The translations under genes and the position numbers were made by a program. Below, one piece after another: positions 41,111 through 50,063 of a stretch of DNA of 64,000 nt. The notes beneath the pieces are model-generated. The model did no database searches. It was not told where the DNA came from and was given only the letters and a program-made list of their open reading frames with translations. The DNA lies in assembly GCF_020907245.1 (NCBI RefSeq), contig NZ_JAJJWH010000003.1:62001-126000 (forward strand), given 5' to 3'. Origin of the DNA: Pontibacter harenae (GTDB lineage Bacteria; Bacteroidota; Bacteroidia; Cytophagales; Hymenobacteraceae). Every line of letters begins with the position of its first letter. Position 1 is the stretch's first letter.

Positions 41111-44100
41111 ATGCCGCATATTACTAACGGGCAGATAGACTCTTCTTTGCAACAACAGGCATTGTCTCTTTTGCAACTTCTTTTACAATTATCAGATCCT
41201 GAAAGCGGGCTATTAGTTGCCTTGCCAAATGGTCAGGTTCTAGCCTACAGCGAGCAAGTTAATAATTTCTTGCCCACCACAGCAGAAAGTAACACACCGC
41301 TCACGCTCGCCTCTATTCTAAAATCAGAGACAAAAGAAGATTATACATGGTTTGTCGAGGAGCTTCAAGACAAAAAGAAGCTTAAAGGTTATATGCCAGC
41401 TCCTGCCTCTAAAGGCTTTAGCTATACCTGTAAGCTGCTACAGTACCAGAACGAAACATTTGTTGTAGTTGAGCTAACCCAGGTGCAGCATCATTATGTT
41501 GATGAAAGCTACCACAATGTTTTCGAAAACAGCACAGAAGCCTTGTTCATACTCGATCAGGAAGGCAACTTTATAGATGTTAACCATACGGCTTTGGGCT
41601 TAATTGAACAGCAAAAGCCAAAGCTGATCGGGAAATCCATTTTCAGGAACTTTGATTTAACGCTGTTCGAACGTGTAGCCCTTAAAGGCCAGTTGCAACA
41701 GGCCATGGCAGGCGCTGTACAAAAGTTTGAATGGTGGCTTCATGAAAAGAATCAGGACCTTCTGCCAGTAGAAATCACTTTACAAAAAGGCTTCTTCAAT
41801 AACACAGAAGTTATTTTCGGCTCAGCCCGAAACCTATACGAAATCATTGGCAACGAGCAGAATGTTCGTTTTAGAAACCATCAGCTAGAGTTTGTTAACA
41901 ACCTCATCACCAACCTCTCTACAAGCGGAAGCCAGCAGGATATTTTAAAATACACCTTGGATGAACTTCTGGATAAAAGTGACATAGTTGGTGGTAGCGT
42001 TTATACCTATACAACCGGTGATGGCAAAGCCTCTTTGGCCTATTCTGCTGGAGAAACTTCTGGCACTTTGCTACCCACAGAAATTGCTATCGCCAGCAAT
42101 CTAGCCCAACTTTTACTTACAATAGACAGAAGAAGGGCATTGGCAGATATCTGTGACGTTTTTGAAAAAAAGGTTAGTCGCCAACTAACTACCTTACCCA
42201 TTACTACCGAGCAAGACGTAAAGGCTTTCATTATACTTTGGCCAGAAAGAAAGTCAAAAATATCCCAATCTTTCTTATCGCTGCTTGATTTTATAGGTAA
42301 CGCGCTGGGCAACTACATTGCGCGGCACGAGTTGCTACTACAGTTATCTACCACTCAAGATAAGTACAAGCTTTTGTTCGAAGCTTCTTACGATGCCATT
42401 CTGCTCTTTAAAGATGGTGTCGTGGTGGAATGTAATGAAAAAGCTCTGCAGTTTTTCCGCTGCAAAAGAGAAGATTTGATTGGACACTCCCCTACAGATT
42501 TCTCTCCTGAGTTTCAGCCAGACGGTATGCGTTCTGATGTAAAAACTGCCCAACTCGTGGAAAGAGTTTTGGAAACAGGTGAATCATTTACATTTGAGTG
42601 GCGAAATAGGCGCAAAGACGGAACCTTGTTTGACTCTGAGATAAATATAAACCGCCTGCTGATAGACGGAAAGTATCATATACAGGCTTTCAAGCGCGAC
42701 GTTACGCAGCGCAAGCTGATACAATCTGCCAAGCGCAGAGAAGAGGTAGTACAAGAGTCTATGGAGCAGTTCCGCAACTTCATGGATAAGGTAAATCTGA
42801 TTTACTATAGCCTTGACACTAAGGGAAGAGTAGTTTATTGCAACAATTATTTTTTAAAGTATATTGAGTATAGCCAGGAGGAAGTTCTAGGCAAGAATTA
42901 CTTTGACCTACTTGTACCATCACAGGATAGAGAACAACGCCGCCAAGATTTTATCAGGTTACTGGAATCCAAGCACGTTAACAGCCATTACGAACGTGAT
43001 ATATTGACCAAGACTGGCCAAACACGGACCTTGCGCTGGAACACGATGTTTGACTATGGTCCTTTAGGAGAACTGAAAGGCATAACGAATGTCGGTAAGG
43101 ACATGACCGATAAGCGAATTGCAATGGAAGCGCTTAAGGATAACAAAATACGCCTGCAGGACCTCTTCGATAATGGGCACGACCTTATCATGAATATCTC
43201 TGTTGACAACAAATTCATTTTTGTCAACAGAGCCTGGAAAGAACGTCTCGGCTATACCGATGAAGATATTGAGTCGCTTACGCTAAACGATATTGTGCAC
43301 CCCTACTACAAGGCAAAGCTCATTTACCAGCTTCGCAACTTGTACAAAGGTGAGAATGTAAACAAAATTGAGACGGTGTTTCTTACCAAAGCTGGTAAGC
43401 CTGTACACCTAATCGGTAGTATAAACTGCAGTTGGCAAGACGGACAACCAGTGGCCACCCGTGTTATTCTGCACGATATAACAGACCGTATAAAAGCGGA
43501 GCGCCTTCAAAAGGTATATTATAGTATTGCCAACCTTGCCATCAGCAGTAAAGACTTAAACTCGCTTTACAGTGCCATACATCGTGAGCTAAGCAAGATA
43601 ATCGAGACGCGAAACATATATATTGCGCTGTGCGACCGGGAACACAACTTCCTGCATTTTGTGTATCTGGTAGATCAGTTCATTGACAAAACTTCCCGAA
43701 CTCAAATAAGAAGGCAATTCTCAGCAGGTCTTTCAGAGTATATTATAAAAACAGGCAAGCCTCTTTACATGCAGAAGAGAGAGCTTAAAGAGCTTGCCAA
43801 AAGTGAAAACTTTGTTATTAATGGTGCCATACCAGAGGTTATACTTTGTTCACCGCTGGCCATTGGCGATCGGATAATTGGGGTTATTACGCTCCAGGAT
43901 TACCAAAACCCAGATGCCTATGTACATACAGATATCGAGATTCTGCACTTTATATCGAATCAGGTAGCCTTAGCCATAGAGCGTAAGCTAAATGAGGAGC
44001 AGATAAACAATCAAAATGCTAGGTTAAACGCCATATTCGAAAGTGGTACGCACCACATGTGGTCTATAAACCGCAACTACGAGCTAACATCGTTTAACAG

Positions 44101-46318
44101 GAATTTCTCCAATACCTTTGTCCGAAGAACAGGCCAGCCACTTGAAATTTATAACAAACTGGATGACACCAGCCTGATTTCGGCACATGAGTTTTCGTTT
44201 GATTTTTGGAAGGAGAAATACGAGAAAGCCTTTGCTGGTAATCCGCAGCATTTCGAAGTACATTTCGAAGGAACAGACGGTTGGCGTGAGGTATACCTAA
44301 ACCCGATTTACTTAGAAGACGGCTCCTTTGAGGAAATTTCAGGTATTGCTTTAGACATTACGGATAAGAAAAAATCTCAGTTGGACCTGGCAGAAAGCGA
44401 AGAAAAATTCCGACACATTTTCGAATCGTTTCAGGATGTATACTACCGCTCTTCTGTAAAGGGAGTAGTGGAATTAGCCAGCCCATCTGTATATAACTTA
44501 TTAGGTTATACCGAAGAAGAAATTACTGGCTTGCAAACAAGCAAACTTTATGTAAGCCCCGAAGACAGGGAACACCTCGTCAACAAAGTTTTTGAAGAAG
44601 GCAGCATCCGTGACTACGAATTAAAGATGGTCTGCAAAGACGGAAGCCATAAAACCGTTATTATTGACTCACAGATTGTAAATGATACTGAGGGCACTCC
44701 TGTAGCCTTGGAAGGGGTGATAAGAGATGTTTCGGAGTTAAAACGTACCCAAAAAGCTTTACTTCAGGCCAAAGAAGAAGCTGAGAACCTGCTGAAGGTG
44801 AAAACACAGTTCCTAGCCAACATGAGCCATGAGCTTCGTACGCCAATGAATGGCATTATAGGTATGATCGATTTGCTAAGCCAGATAAACACCGATGAGG
44901 AGCAGCGAGAATATATTGACACGCTTCGTAAATCGTCGGACGCTTTGCTTGCAATACTAAACGACATACTTGATTTGTCTAAAATGCAGGCTGGTAAACT
45001 TGCCATAAACGAAGGTGGCATAGATTTACACGACACTCTTGGCAAGATTCACTCTTTATTCGCTAATCGGGCGCAGCAAAAGGATTTGACATTTACCTAC
45101 ACCATTACGCCTGATACGCCGCGCTACATTTCAACAGATGAAACGCGCTTGCTACAAGTGCTTTCTAACTTAACTTCTAACGCCATCAAGTTTACAAATG
45201 CAGGTGAAGTGAGTATTTGGGTACACGGAGAGCAGCTAAAAAATACTGAAGAATATCTTTTACATGTTCGCGTAAAAGATTCTGGTATTGGTATAACGCC
45301 AGAAGACCAGCAACTACTGTTCAACGATTTTACGCAGCTTGACAACTCCTCTACCAAAACATTTGGAGGCACTGGCTTGGGTCTGGCTATCTCAAAACAG
45401 CTTACTAGTTTGCTTGGTGGCGATATAGGTGTTGAATCTAACTCTGGTTCTGGCAGTACCTTCTGGTTCAACATTAGAGTAAAACAAGCCGATGCTCGAA
45501 AAGTGGAGGAACAGCTACAGCGTGAAAACTTGCAGAAAACTGAAATTGAGGTGTTGGAGGGCAACCCGTATGTATTGCTTGTTGATGATAACCAGATAAA
45601 CCAGAAAGTAGCTCAAAAGCAGTTAGAGCGCCTCGGCTGCCGTATAGATATTGCTTCAAATGGCCTAGAGGCAATTGACTATGCCGTGTCGCATAACTAC
45701 AGCATCATCTTTATGGACATACAGATGCCTGAGATGGATGGTGTTACAGCAACAAAGCATATCAAAGAAAAACTGCAGCAGAAGTGTCCTCCTATAGTGG
45801 CCATGACGGCCTACTCTATGCGCGAAGATGCCGACAGATTTATAAGCCAAGGCATGGATGATTACGTATCGAAACCTATAAAAGGCATTGACTTACATAC
45901 TGTTATTACTAAGTGGCAACTTGAACGAGGCATAGCAGAAGTGGTATTAGAGGAACAAGAAGCAGAAGCAACAGCGGATATTGAGATTATAGATACAAAT
46001 GTAGTGGAACAACTGAAGCAGATAGGTGGCGACGACTTTACAAAGCAACTTTACGAGGAGTTTGAGCAGGAAGCAGCAGAGCTCTTAGAAGAGGCCAAAA
46101 AAGAGTTGGAGGCACAACATTACAAAAGTATTTTGAGTACATTGCATCAACTAAAGGGTACTGGCTTTACATTAGGCATTAACATAATGGCTGAGCTTGC
46201 CAAAACACTTGAGCATGATATTAAAAGCGATAAGCTGGAAAATATAGACAAAACTTTTTCAAAGCTTCTCGATGAATATGAACATTACAGAAAAGCTTAC
46301 AAAGAAATAATTATCTAA
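41111..46318 (+). CDS. Giant soluble hybrid sensor histidine kinase (multi-PAS, GAF, HisKA, HATPase, REC, Hpt)
   Basis: 1735 residues with no transmembrane segment. The order is an N-terminal divergent domain (1-130); PAS1 (about 131-250); a GAF-like region (about 262-415); PAS2 (418-545); PAS3 (552-675); PAS4 (678-800); GAF2 (about 800-965); PAS5 (967-1090); PAS6 (1093-1215); and HisKA with NMSHELRTPMNGIIGM (His about 1240). HATPase_c follows with LSNLTSNAIKFTN and FGGTGLGLAISKQL, then REC (about 1486-1610) with the phospho-Asp in IIFMDIQMPEMDG, and a C-terminal Hpt domain with LHQLKGTGFTLG (His about 1679). This makes a complete internal phosphorelay. A CheY-like regulator follows 12 bp downstream and is the obvious phosphate acceptor. 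Confidence 0.94.
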   Translation: MPHITNGQIDSSLQQQALSLLQLLLQLSDPESGLLVALPNGQVLAYSEQVNNFLPTTAESNTPLTLASILKSETKEDYTWFVEELQDKKKLKGYMPAPASKGFSYTCKLLQYQNETFVVVELTQVQHHYVDESYHNVFENSTEALFILDQEGNFIDVNHTALGLIEQQKPKLIGKSIFRNFDLTLFERVALKGQLQQAMAGAVQKFEWWLHEKNQDLLPVEITLQKGFFNNTEVIFGSARNLYEIIGNEQNVRFRNHQLEFVNNLITNLSTSGSQQDILKYTLDELLDKSDIVGGSVYTYTTGDGKASLAYSAGETSGTLLPTEIAIASNLAQLLLTIDRRRALADICDVFEKKVSRQLTTLPITTEQDVKAFIILWPERKSKISQSFLSLLDFIGNALGNYIARHELLLQLSTTQDKYKLLFEASYDAILLFKDGVVVECNEKALQFFRCKREDLIGHSPTDFSPEFQPDGMRSDVKTAQLVERVLETGESFTFEWRNRRKDGTLFDSEININRLLIDGKYHIQAFKRDVTQRKLIQSAKRREEVVQESMEQFRNFMDKVNLIYYSLDTKGRVVYCNNYFLKYIEYSQEEVLGKNYFDLLVPSQDREQRRQDFIRLLESKHVNSHYERDILTKTGQTRTLRWNTMFDYGPLGELKGITNVGKDMTDKRIAMEALKDNKIRLQDLFDNGHDLIMNISVDNKFIFVNRAWKERLGYTDEDIESLTLNDIVHPYYKAKLIYQLRNLYKGENVNKIETVFLTKAGKPVHLIGSINCSWQDGQPVATRVILHDITDRIKAERLQKVYYSIANLAISSKDLNSLYSAIHRELSKIIETRNIYIALCDREHNFLHFVYLVDQFIDKTSRTQIRRQFSAGLSEYIIKTGKPLYMQKRELKELAKSENFVINGAIPEVILCSPLAIGDRIIGVITLQDYQNPDAYVHTDIEILHFISNQVALAIERKLNEEQINNQNARLNAIFESGTHHMWSINRNYELTSFNRNFSNTFVRRTGQPLEIYNKLDDTSLISAHEFSFDFWKEKYEKAFAGNPQHFEVHFEGTDGWREVYLNPIYLEDGSFEEISGIALDITDKKKSQLDLAESEEKFRHIFESFQDVYYRSSVKGVVELASPSVYNLLGYTEEEITGLQTSKLYVSPEDREHLVNKVFEEGSIRDYELKMVCKDGSHKTVIIDSQIVNDTEGTPVALEGVIRDVSELKRTQKALLQAKEEAENLLKVKTQFLANMSHELRTPMNGIIGMIDLLSQINTDEEQREYIDTLRKSSDALLAILNDILDLSKMQAGKLAINEGGIDLHDTLGKIHSLFANRAQQKDLTFTYTITPDTPRYISTDETRLLQVLSNLTSNAIKFTNAGEVSIWVHGEQLKNTEEYLLHVRVKDSGIGITPEDQQLLFNDFTQLDNSSTKTFGGTGLGLAISKQLTSLLGGDIGVESNSGSGSTFWFNIRVKQADARKVEEQLQRENLQKTEIEVLEGNPYVLLVDDNQINQKVAQKQLERLGCRIDIASNGLEAIDYAVSHNYSIIFMDIQMPEMDGVTATKHIKEKLQQKCPPIVAMTAYSMREDADRFISQGMDDYVSKPIKGIDLHTVITKWQLERGIAEVVLEEQEAEATADIEIIDTNVVEQLKQIGGDDFTKQLYEEFEQEAAELLEEAKKELEAQHYKSILSTLHQLKGTGFTLGINIMAELAKTLEHDIKSDKLENIDKTFSKLLDEYEHYRKAYKEIII

Positions 46319-46330
46319 TTATTAATTCTT

Positions 46331-46708
46331 ATGGCAGATAAAACCATCCTGATTGCAGAAGATAGTTCTGTGATACTTAACCTGACGAAAAAGATACTGG
46401 AGCTACAGCGCTACAAAATTCTTACCGCTAAAAATGGCAACGAGGTAATCAAGCAAGTTGGAAACAACAAGATTGATGCTATCCTGATGGACCTCAACAT
46501 TCCTGGAAAAGATGGAATGCAGTGCACGCGTGAAATTCGTGCGAATGAGAACAAAGAAATTTCCAGCATTCCTATTATTGCGGTTACAGGTAATGCAAAC
46601 AACTATACTATGGAAGATTTCAAGGACGCTGGCATTAATGCATACCTACCAAAGCCGTTAGATTTCGATATGTTGGTTCAAACAGTAAAGCAGTATACAG
46701 CAGAGTAA
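46331..46708 (+). CDS. CheY-like single-domain response regulator
   Basis: 125 residues consisting only of a receiver domain: ILIAEDSSVILNLTKKIL (acidic pocket EDS, about residues 9-11), phospho-Asp in AILMDLNIPGKDG (about 53-57), the Thr switch AVTGNAN (about 86) and the conserved Lys in YLPKPLD (about 107-110). It has no output domain, so it acts by protein contact or passes phosphate on. Its position directly after the Hpt-ended hybrid kinase suggests it is the terminal acceptor of that phosphorelay. Its stop is followed immediately by the next ATG. Confidence 0.93.
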   Translation: MADKTILIAEDSSVILNLTKKILELQRYKILTAKNGNEVIKQVGNNKIDAILMDLNIPGKDGMQCTREIRANENKEISSIPIIAVTGNANNYTMEDFKDAGINAYLPKPLDFDMLVQTVKQYTAE

Positions 46709-46984
46709 ATGGAGTTAAAGTATACGCGGCCATTCTTAAACAAGCTGGAGGATATTTTTGCAGAGTCGGACTTTGTGCTGCGCTACGAAAAGGGGAATTT
46801 TAAGGCAGGCTACTGTTTGCTTAAAGACATGAAAGTGGCCGTAGTAAACAAGTATTATAGTCTGGAAGGTAAAATTAATTGCCTTTATGATATTCTGCGC
46901 ACCATTTCAGTAGACGAAACCCGCCTCAGCGAAAAAAACAGGCAACTCTATCTTGACATTTGTAATCAGGAAAAAGCTAATTGA
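46709..46984 (+). CDS. Small conserved hypothetical protein in the kinase operon
   Basis: 91 residues, soluble, not assigned to a named family. Its sequence alternates helix and short strands: RPFLNKLEDIFAESDFVLRYEKGNFKAGYCLLKDMKVAVVNKYY, then EGKINCLYDILRTISVDETRL and a terminal helix. The gene starts right at the regulator stop and overlaps the start of the PhnP-like gene, so all are translated from one message. It resembles short Cytophagales proteins that sit before this MBL hydrolase. Function unknown. Confidence 0.75.
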   Translation: MELKYTRPFLNKLEDIFAESDFVLRYEKGNFKAGYCLLKDMKVAVVNKYYSLEGKINCLYDILRTISVDETRLSEKNRQLYLDICNQEKAN

Positions 46985-47742
46985 AAATAACGTTTTTAGG
47001 CACGGGAACCTCGCAGGGCGTACCAGTTATCGGATGCACCTGCGAGGTTTGCCGTTCAGTAGACTATCGGGATAAAAGACTGCGTGTATCGGTGCACCTG
47101 CAGGTAAACGGTAAGAGCATTATCATAGACTCTGGACCTGATTTCAGGCAGCAGGTGCTGCGCGAGCGCATAAAGTCTTTGGATGCCTTGGTGTTTACAC
47201 ACGAGCATAAAGACCATACGGCTGGCCTGGACGATATCCGTGCCTATAACTTTCTTCAGAAAAAAGACATGCCGCTGTATGGCGAAGAGCGGGTGCTAAA
47301 CCAATTAAAGAAAGAGTTTTCTTACATTTTTGCTGATTTTAAATACCCAGGTATTCCACAGGTAGAGCTCTGCCCGATTACAAATGAGCCGTTCGAGGTA
47401 GAGGGTGTGCCGTTTATACCTATTAGGGTAAAGCACTATAAATTGCCTGTTTTCGGCTTCCGCATTGGCGACTTTACTTATATAACTGATGCCAATTTTA
47501 TAGCCGAAGAAGAGAAAGAAAAAATAAAAGGCTCTAAAGTCATTGTGATGGATGCGCTTAGAAGAGAGCCGCATATTTCCCACTTTTCTTTGCAAGAAGC
47601 CCTGGATTTGCTGCAAGAGTTTGAGCCAGAAGTAGCTTATCTCACACACATTAGCCACCTGATGGGATTGCACCGTGAAGTTGAGCAGGAGTTGCCACCC
47701 AATGTGCATCTTGCCTACGACGGCCTTCAAATTGAGGTATAA
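46981..47742 (+). CDS. MBL-fold metallo-hydrolase, PhnP-like
   Basis: 253 residues, start TTG (overlapping the previous TGA). It begins KITFLGTGTSQGVPVIGCTCEVC, the PhnP/RNase Z-like pattern with the Cys pair that binds an extra zinc in PhnP. The metal motifs are FTHEHKDHTAGLDDIRAYN (about residues 74-92) and LTHISHLMGLHREVE near the end, with ITDANFI (about 166) supplying Asp. PhnP cleaves cyclic phosphodiesters, and some relatives act on cyclic nucleotides or lipoates. The substrate here is unproven. Operon position after the phosphorelay genes is suggestive but may be only positional. Confidence 0.88.
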   Translation: MKITFLGTGTSQGVPVIGCTCEVCRSVDYRDKRLRVSVHLQVNGKSIIIDSGPDFRQQVLRERIKSLDALVFTHEHKDHTAGLDDIRAYNFLQKKDMPLYGEERVLNQLKKEFSYIFADFKYPGIPQVELCPITNEPFEVEGVPFIPIRVKHYKLPVFGFRIGDFTYITDANFIAEEEKEKIKGSKVIVMDALRREPHISHFSLQEALDLLQEFEPEVAYLTHISHLMGLHREVEQELPPNVHLAYDGLQIEV

Positions 47743-47812
47743 ATTATTCAGTTCTTAGTCTGAGTAAAAGCATACTAAGGTCAAGATTCTCTTTACTGTT
47801 GCTTATGGCGAA

Positions 47813-47859
47813 AATTCGTAATTCGTAATTCGTAATTCGTAATTCGTAATTCGTAATTC
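47813..47859 (+). repeat. Heptamer tandem repeat AATTCGT (6 full copies plus a partial) next to the NFACT start
   Basis: Six perfect AATTCGT units (47813-47854) and a 5-nt partial unit, ending 7 bp before the GTG at 47867. Slippage would change the distance between promoter or leader and start codon without touching the coding sequence. Confidence 0.95.
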
Positions 47860-47866
47860 TAAAAAA

Positions 47867-49438
47867 GTGCACCAGAACTACTACTTTTTACGCCAGCTAA
47901 CCAAAGCACTGGAGCAAAGGCTACAGGGCATGCAGGTGCATACTGCTTTTAGCCAAAACAAAGACGAATTGGTAATTGGCTTTGCCGCTGCCGATTCAGA
48001 GCTATACTTACGGGCACTGCTTACCTCCCACTTCTCCTCCCTCTCCTTCCCGGCAGAATTCCGACGAGCGCGTGCCAACAGTGTAGAACTGATGGAGCCG
48101 ATGCTGGGGCAGACAGTGCAACAAGTAATTCAGCATGAGAATGAACGTAGCTTTTACCTGCGGTTGAGTAACAATATGCTCCTGCTGTTTAAGCTTTTTG
48201 GCAACCGTTCTAACCTTATACTTTACCAGGACGAGGCACCGCTGGAGCTGTTCCACAACAAGTTCGGCAACGACTTAGAACTGGAGCCGCTGCACATGCA
48301 CAGGCAGTTGGAGCAGAACAAAGCAGCTTTTGAAGCGGCAAATGGAAACCTACGCAAACTATATCCCACCTTCGGCGACATTCCTGCTTTATACCTGGAA
48401 GAGCGCGGCTATAGTTCGGCATCTCTCGACCAGAAGTGGGAACTGGTACAGGACATGCTCGATACTTTAGAATCGCCAGAAGCATACTACCTCATTCGCC
48501 TAGACGGGAGGTTGCGGTTGTCGCTGCTGCCGATTGGGGAGATAGTGCAAACTATTACCGATCCGCTGGAAGCCAGCAACACCTACACCCGCACCTACCT
48601 CTCCGAAACGGGTTTTGAGCGACAATATGAGCAGGCAAAGCAGCAACTGACGAAGAAACTCAACGGTACCCAAACTGTATTGGCACAGGCCGAAGCCAAG
48701 CTAAACGAACTCCGCCACGACCGCTCCTACTCCCAGACAGCCGATGTGATCATGGCCAACCTGACCAATATTCCGCCCCGCGCCACGGAGGTAGAACTAT
48801 ACGACTTCTACACTGACCAGAACCGCACCTACAAGCTAAAGCAAGACGAAACGCCGCAAAAGTTTGCCGAGCGCCTTTACCGCAAAGCAAAAAACCAACA
48901 TGTAGAAGTGCAGCAACTGGAGGAAAAAACGGAGCGGAAACTGGAAGAGGCCATTATTTTGGAAGATGCTTTACAGGCTTTGGAGGAGGTGAAAGACTAT
49001 AAGCAACTGAAAAGTTTTCTGAAGGAATACGCCCACCTACTCACCAGCAAACAACAACAGCAGCAGGAAAGCCCTTTTAGGGTTTTTGAGACAGAAGGTT
49101 ATAAAATATTGGTTGGGAAAAGTGCCCATAACAACGACCTGCTCACCCAGCGCCACACCTTTAAGGATGACCTGTGGCTACACGCAAAGGATGTATCAGG
49201 CTCTCATGTGGTCATAAAACAGCAGGCAGGCAAAACCATACCCAATACCGTACTAGAAAAAGCTGCACAGCTAGCAGCTTACTACAGCAAACGCAAAAGC
49301 GACTCTCTTTGCCCCGTACTTTACACACCAAAAAAATGGGTGCGCAAACCAAAAGGCGCAGCGCCTGGAGCCGTGGTAGTAGAGCGCGAGAAAGTACTGC
49401 TGGTAAAGCCAGAAAACCCTTTTGAGCGAAAGATTTAG
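47867..49438 (+). CDS. NFACT-family RNA-binding protein (RqcH / Rqc2-like)
   Basis: 523 residues, GTG start. The N-terminal NFACT-N domain (about 1-200) begins YYFLRQLTKALEQRLQGMQV. A long coiled coil follows (about 255-300 and 345-385, LTKKLNGTQTVLAQAEAKLNEL). The C-terminal NFACT-R domain has ILVGKSAHNNDLLTQRHTFKDDLWLHAKDVSGSHVVIK (about 425-465) and KWVRKPKGAAPGAVVV. RqcH binds 60S/50S-peptidyl-tRNA obstructed complexes and adds alanine tails to stalled chains in other bacteria. Whether this copy does so is inference. The start region is unusual because a 7-bp tandem repeat abuts it. Confidence 0.88.
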   Translation: MHQNYYFLRQLTKALEQRLQGMQVHTAFSQNKDELVIGFAAADSELYLRALLTSHFSSLSFPAEFRRARANSVELMEPMLGQTVQQVIQHENERSFYLRLSNNMLLLFKLFGNRSNLILYQDEAPLELFHNKFGNDLELEPLHMHRQLEQNKAAFEAANGNLRKLYPTFGDIPALYLEERGYSSASLDQKWELVQDMLDTLESPEAYYLIRLDGRLRLSLLPIGEIVQTITDPLEASNTYTRTYLSETGFERQYEQAKQQLTKKLNGTQTVLAQAEAKLNELRHDRSYSQTADVIMANLTNIPPRATEVELYDFYTDQNRTYKLKQDETPQKFAERLYRKAKNQHVEVQQLEEKTERKLEEAIILEDALQALEEVKDYKQLKSFLKEYAHLLTSKQQQQQESPFRVFETEGYKILVGKSAHNNDLLTQRHTFKDDLWLHAKDVSGSHVVIKQQAGKTIPNTVLEKAAQLAAYYSKRKSDSLCPVLYTPKKWVRKPKGAAPGAVVVEREKVLLVKPENPFERKI

Positions 49439-49578
49439 GAAAAGGACACTAGTATCAAGACGTAAGACGAAGGACTTTTGTGTTTCTATAACAGACACTG
49501 CTACCTTGAAAGACTTCCTGTGCACCATTAAAAAAATAGGCTTTACAGAACATCAAACCTTTGCCAAGTGCACAATTT

Positions 49579-49696
49579 GGCGCTCCACTGTTTGAGCCTT
49601 CAGCGAGTGGGGACAGGGCCCCACGATTTGGAGCGTCTTGATTTTTTTGGACTTCCCTCCTTTTTTCAAGGAGGGGTGCCGCAGGCGGGGTGGTTA
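49579..49696. repeat. Two adjacent structured intergenic repeat elements
   Basis: Element 1 (49579-49638) has an outer stem GGCGCTCCA / TGGAGCGTC and an inner stem GTGGGG / CCCCAC. Element 2 (49655-49696) has CCCTCCTT / AAGGAGGG and then a GGTGCCGCAGGCGGGGTGG tail. Both look like mobile or transcribed repeat cassettes. Confidence 0.7.
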
Positions 49697-50000
49697 CTTG
49701 TATCAAGACAAAAAGAACAGAGACTTAAACTATAAAACATGCTCATTTGCAATCAAACACATAATTTGATATGCGAACTTAAACATCCACACCAGTAGCG
49801 CGTACTTAACCTCCCTTCAAACAAAACCCCTACGGGATAACAGTCAAGGCTAAACATTATTGATAAAGAAACAGGCAAATGTTTATTGTAATGAAGCTAG
49901 TCTTTATACTTTACAACCTACCAAAACTAAAGCTATCACTTTGTAATAACCTTTTTTATGCCTACTTTAATAAGCCCATAAGCAGAAGCTACTAATGCTA

Positions 50001-50040
50001 AAACGGTTTACAAAGAATTATTATTTATAAATTTAGTTTG
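50001..50040 (+). promoter_or_regulatory. Putative LacI-type operator AAACGGTTT and -7-like element of the first GH92 gene
   Basis: AAACGGTTT at 50001-50009 is a perfect odd palindrome (AAAC-G-GTTT). A near-match -7 element TTAGTTTG is at 50033-50040. The operator ends 23 bp before it, in the -33 position. The same layout is found at the second GH92 gene. Confidence 0.55.
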
Positions 50041-50063
50041 ATTATCCTTTCCGCCTACATAAA

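Larger units (their letters stand above)
49439..50063. other. Long intergenic region with structured dispersed repeats
   Basis: 625 bp with no credible gene. It contains two direct repeats that begin TATCAAGAC (about 49452 and 49700), a large nested stem (49579-49638), and a hairpin followed by GGGTGCCGCAGGCGGGGTGGTT (49655-49696), which I recognise as a dispersed bacterial intergenic sequence. The last 100 bp carry the promoter and operator-like motif of the GH92 gene. Confidence 0.7.

Noticed and set aside
47813-47859. Possible CRISPR array
   Set aside because: Units are 7 bp and contiguous with no spacers; this is a simple tandem repeat.
49579-49638. tRNA or known riboswitch in the GH92 upstream region
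   Set aside because: The nested stem has no tRNA cloverleaf or known aptamer pattern; it fits a dispersed repeat better.
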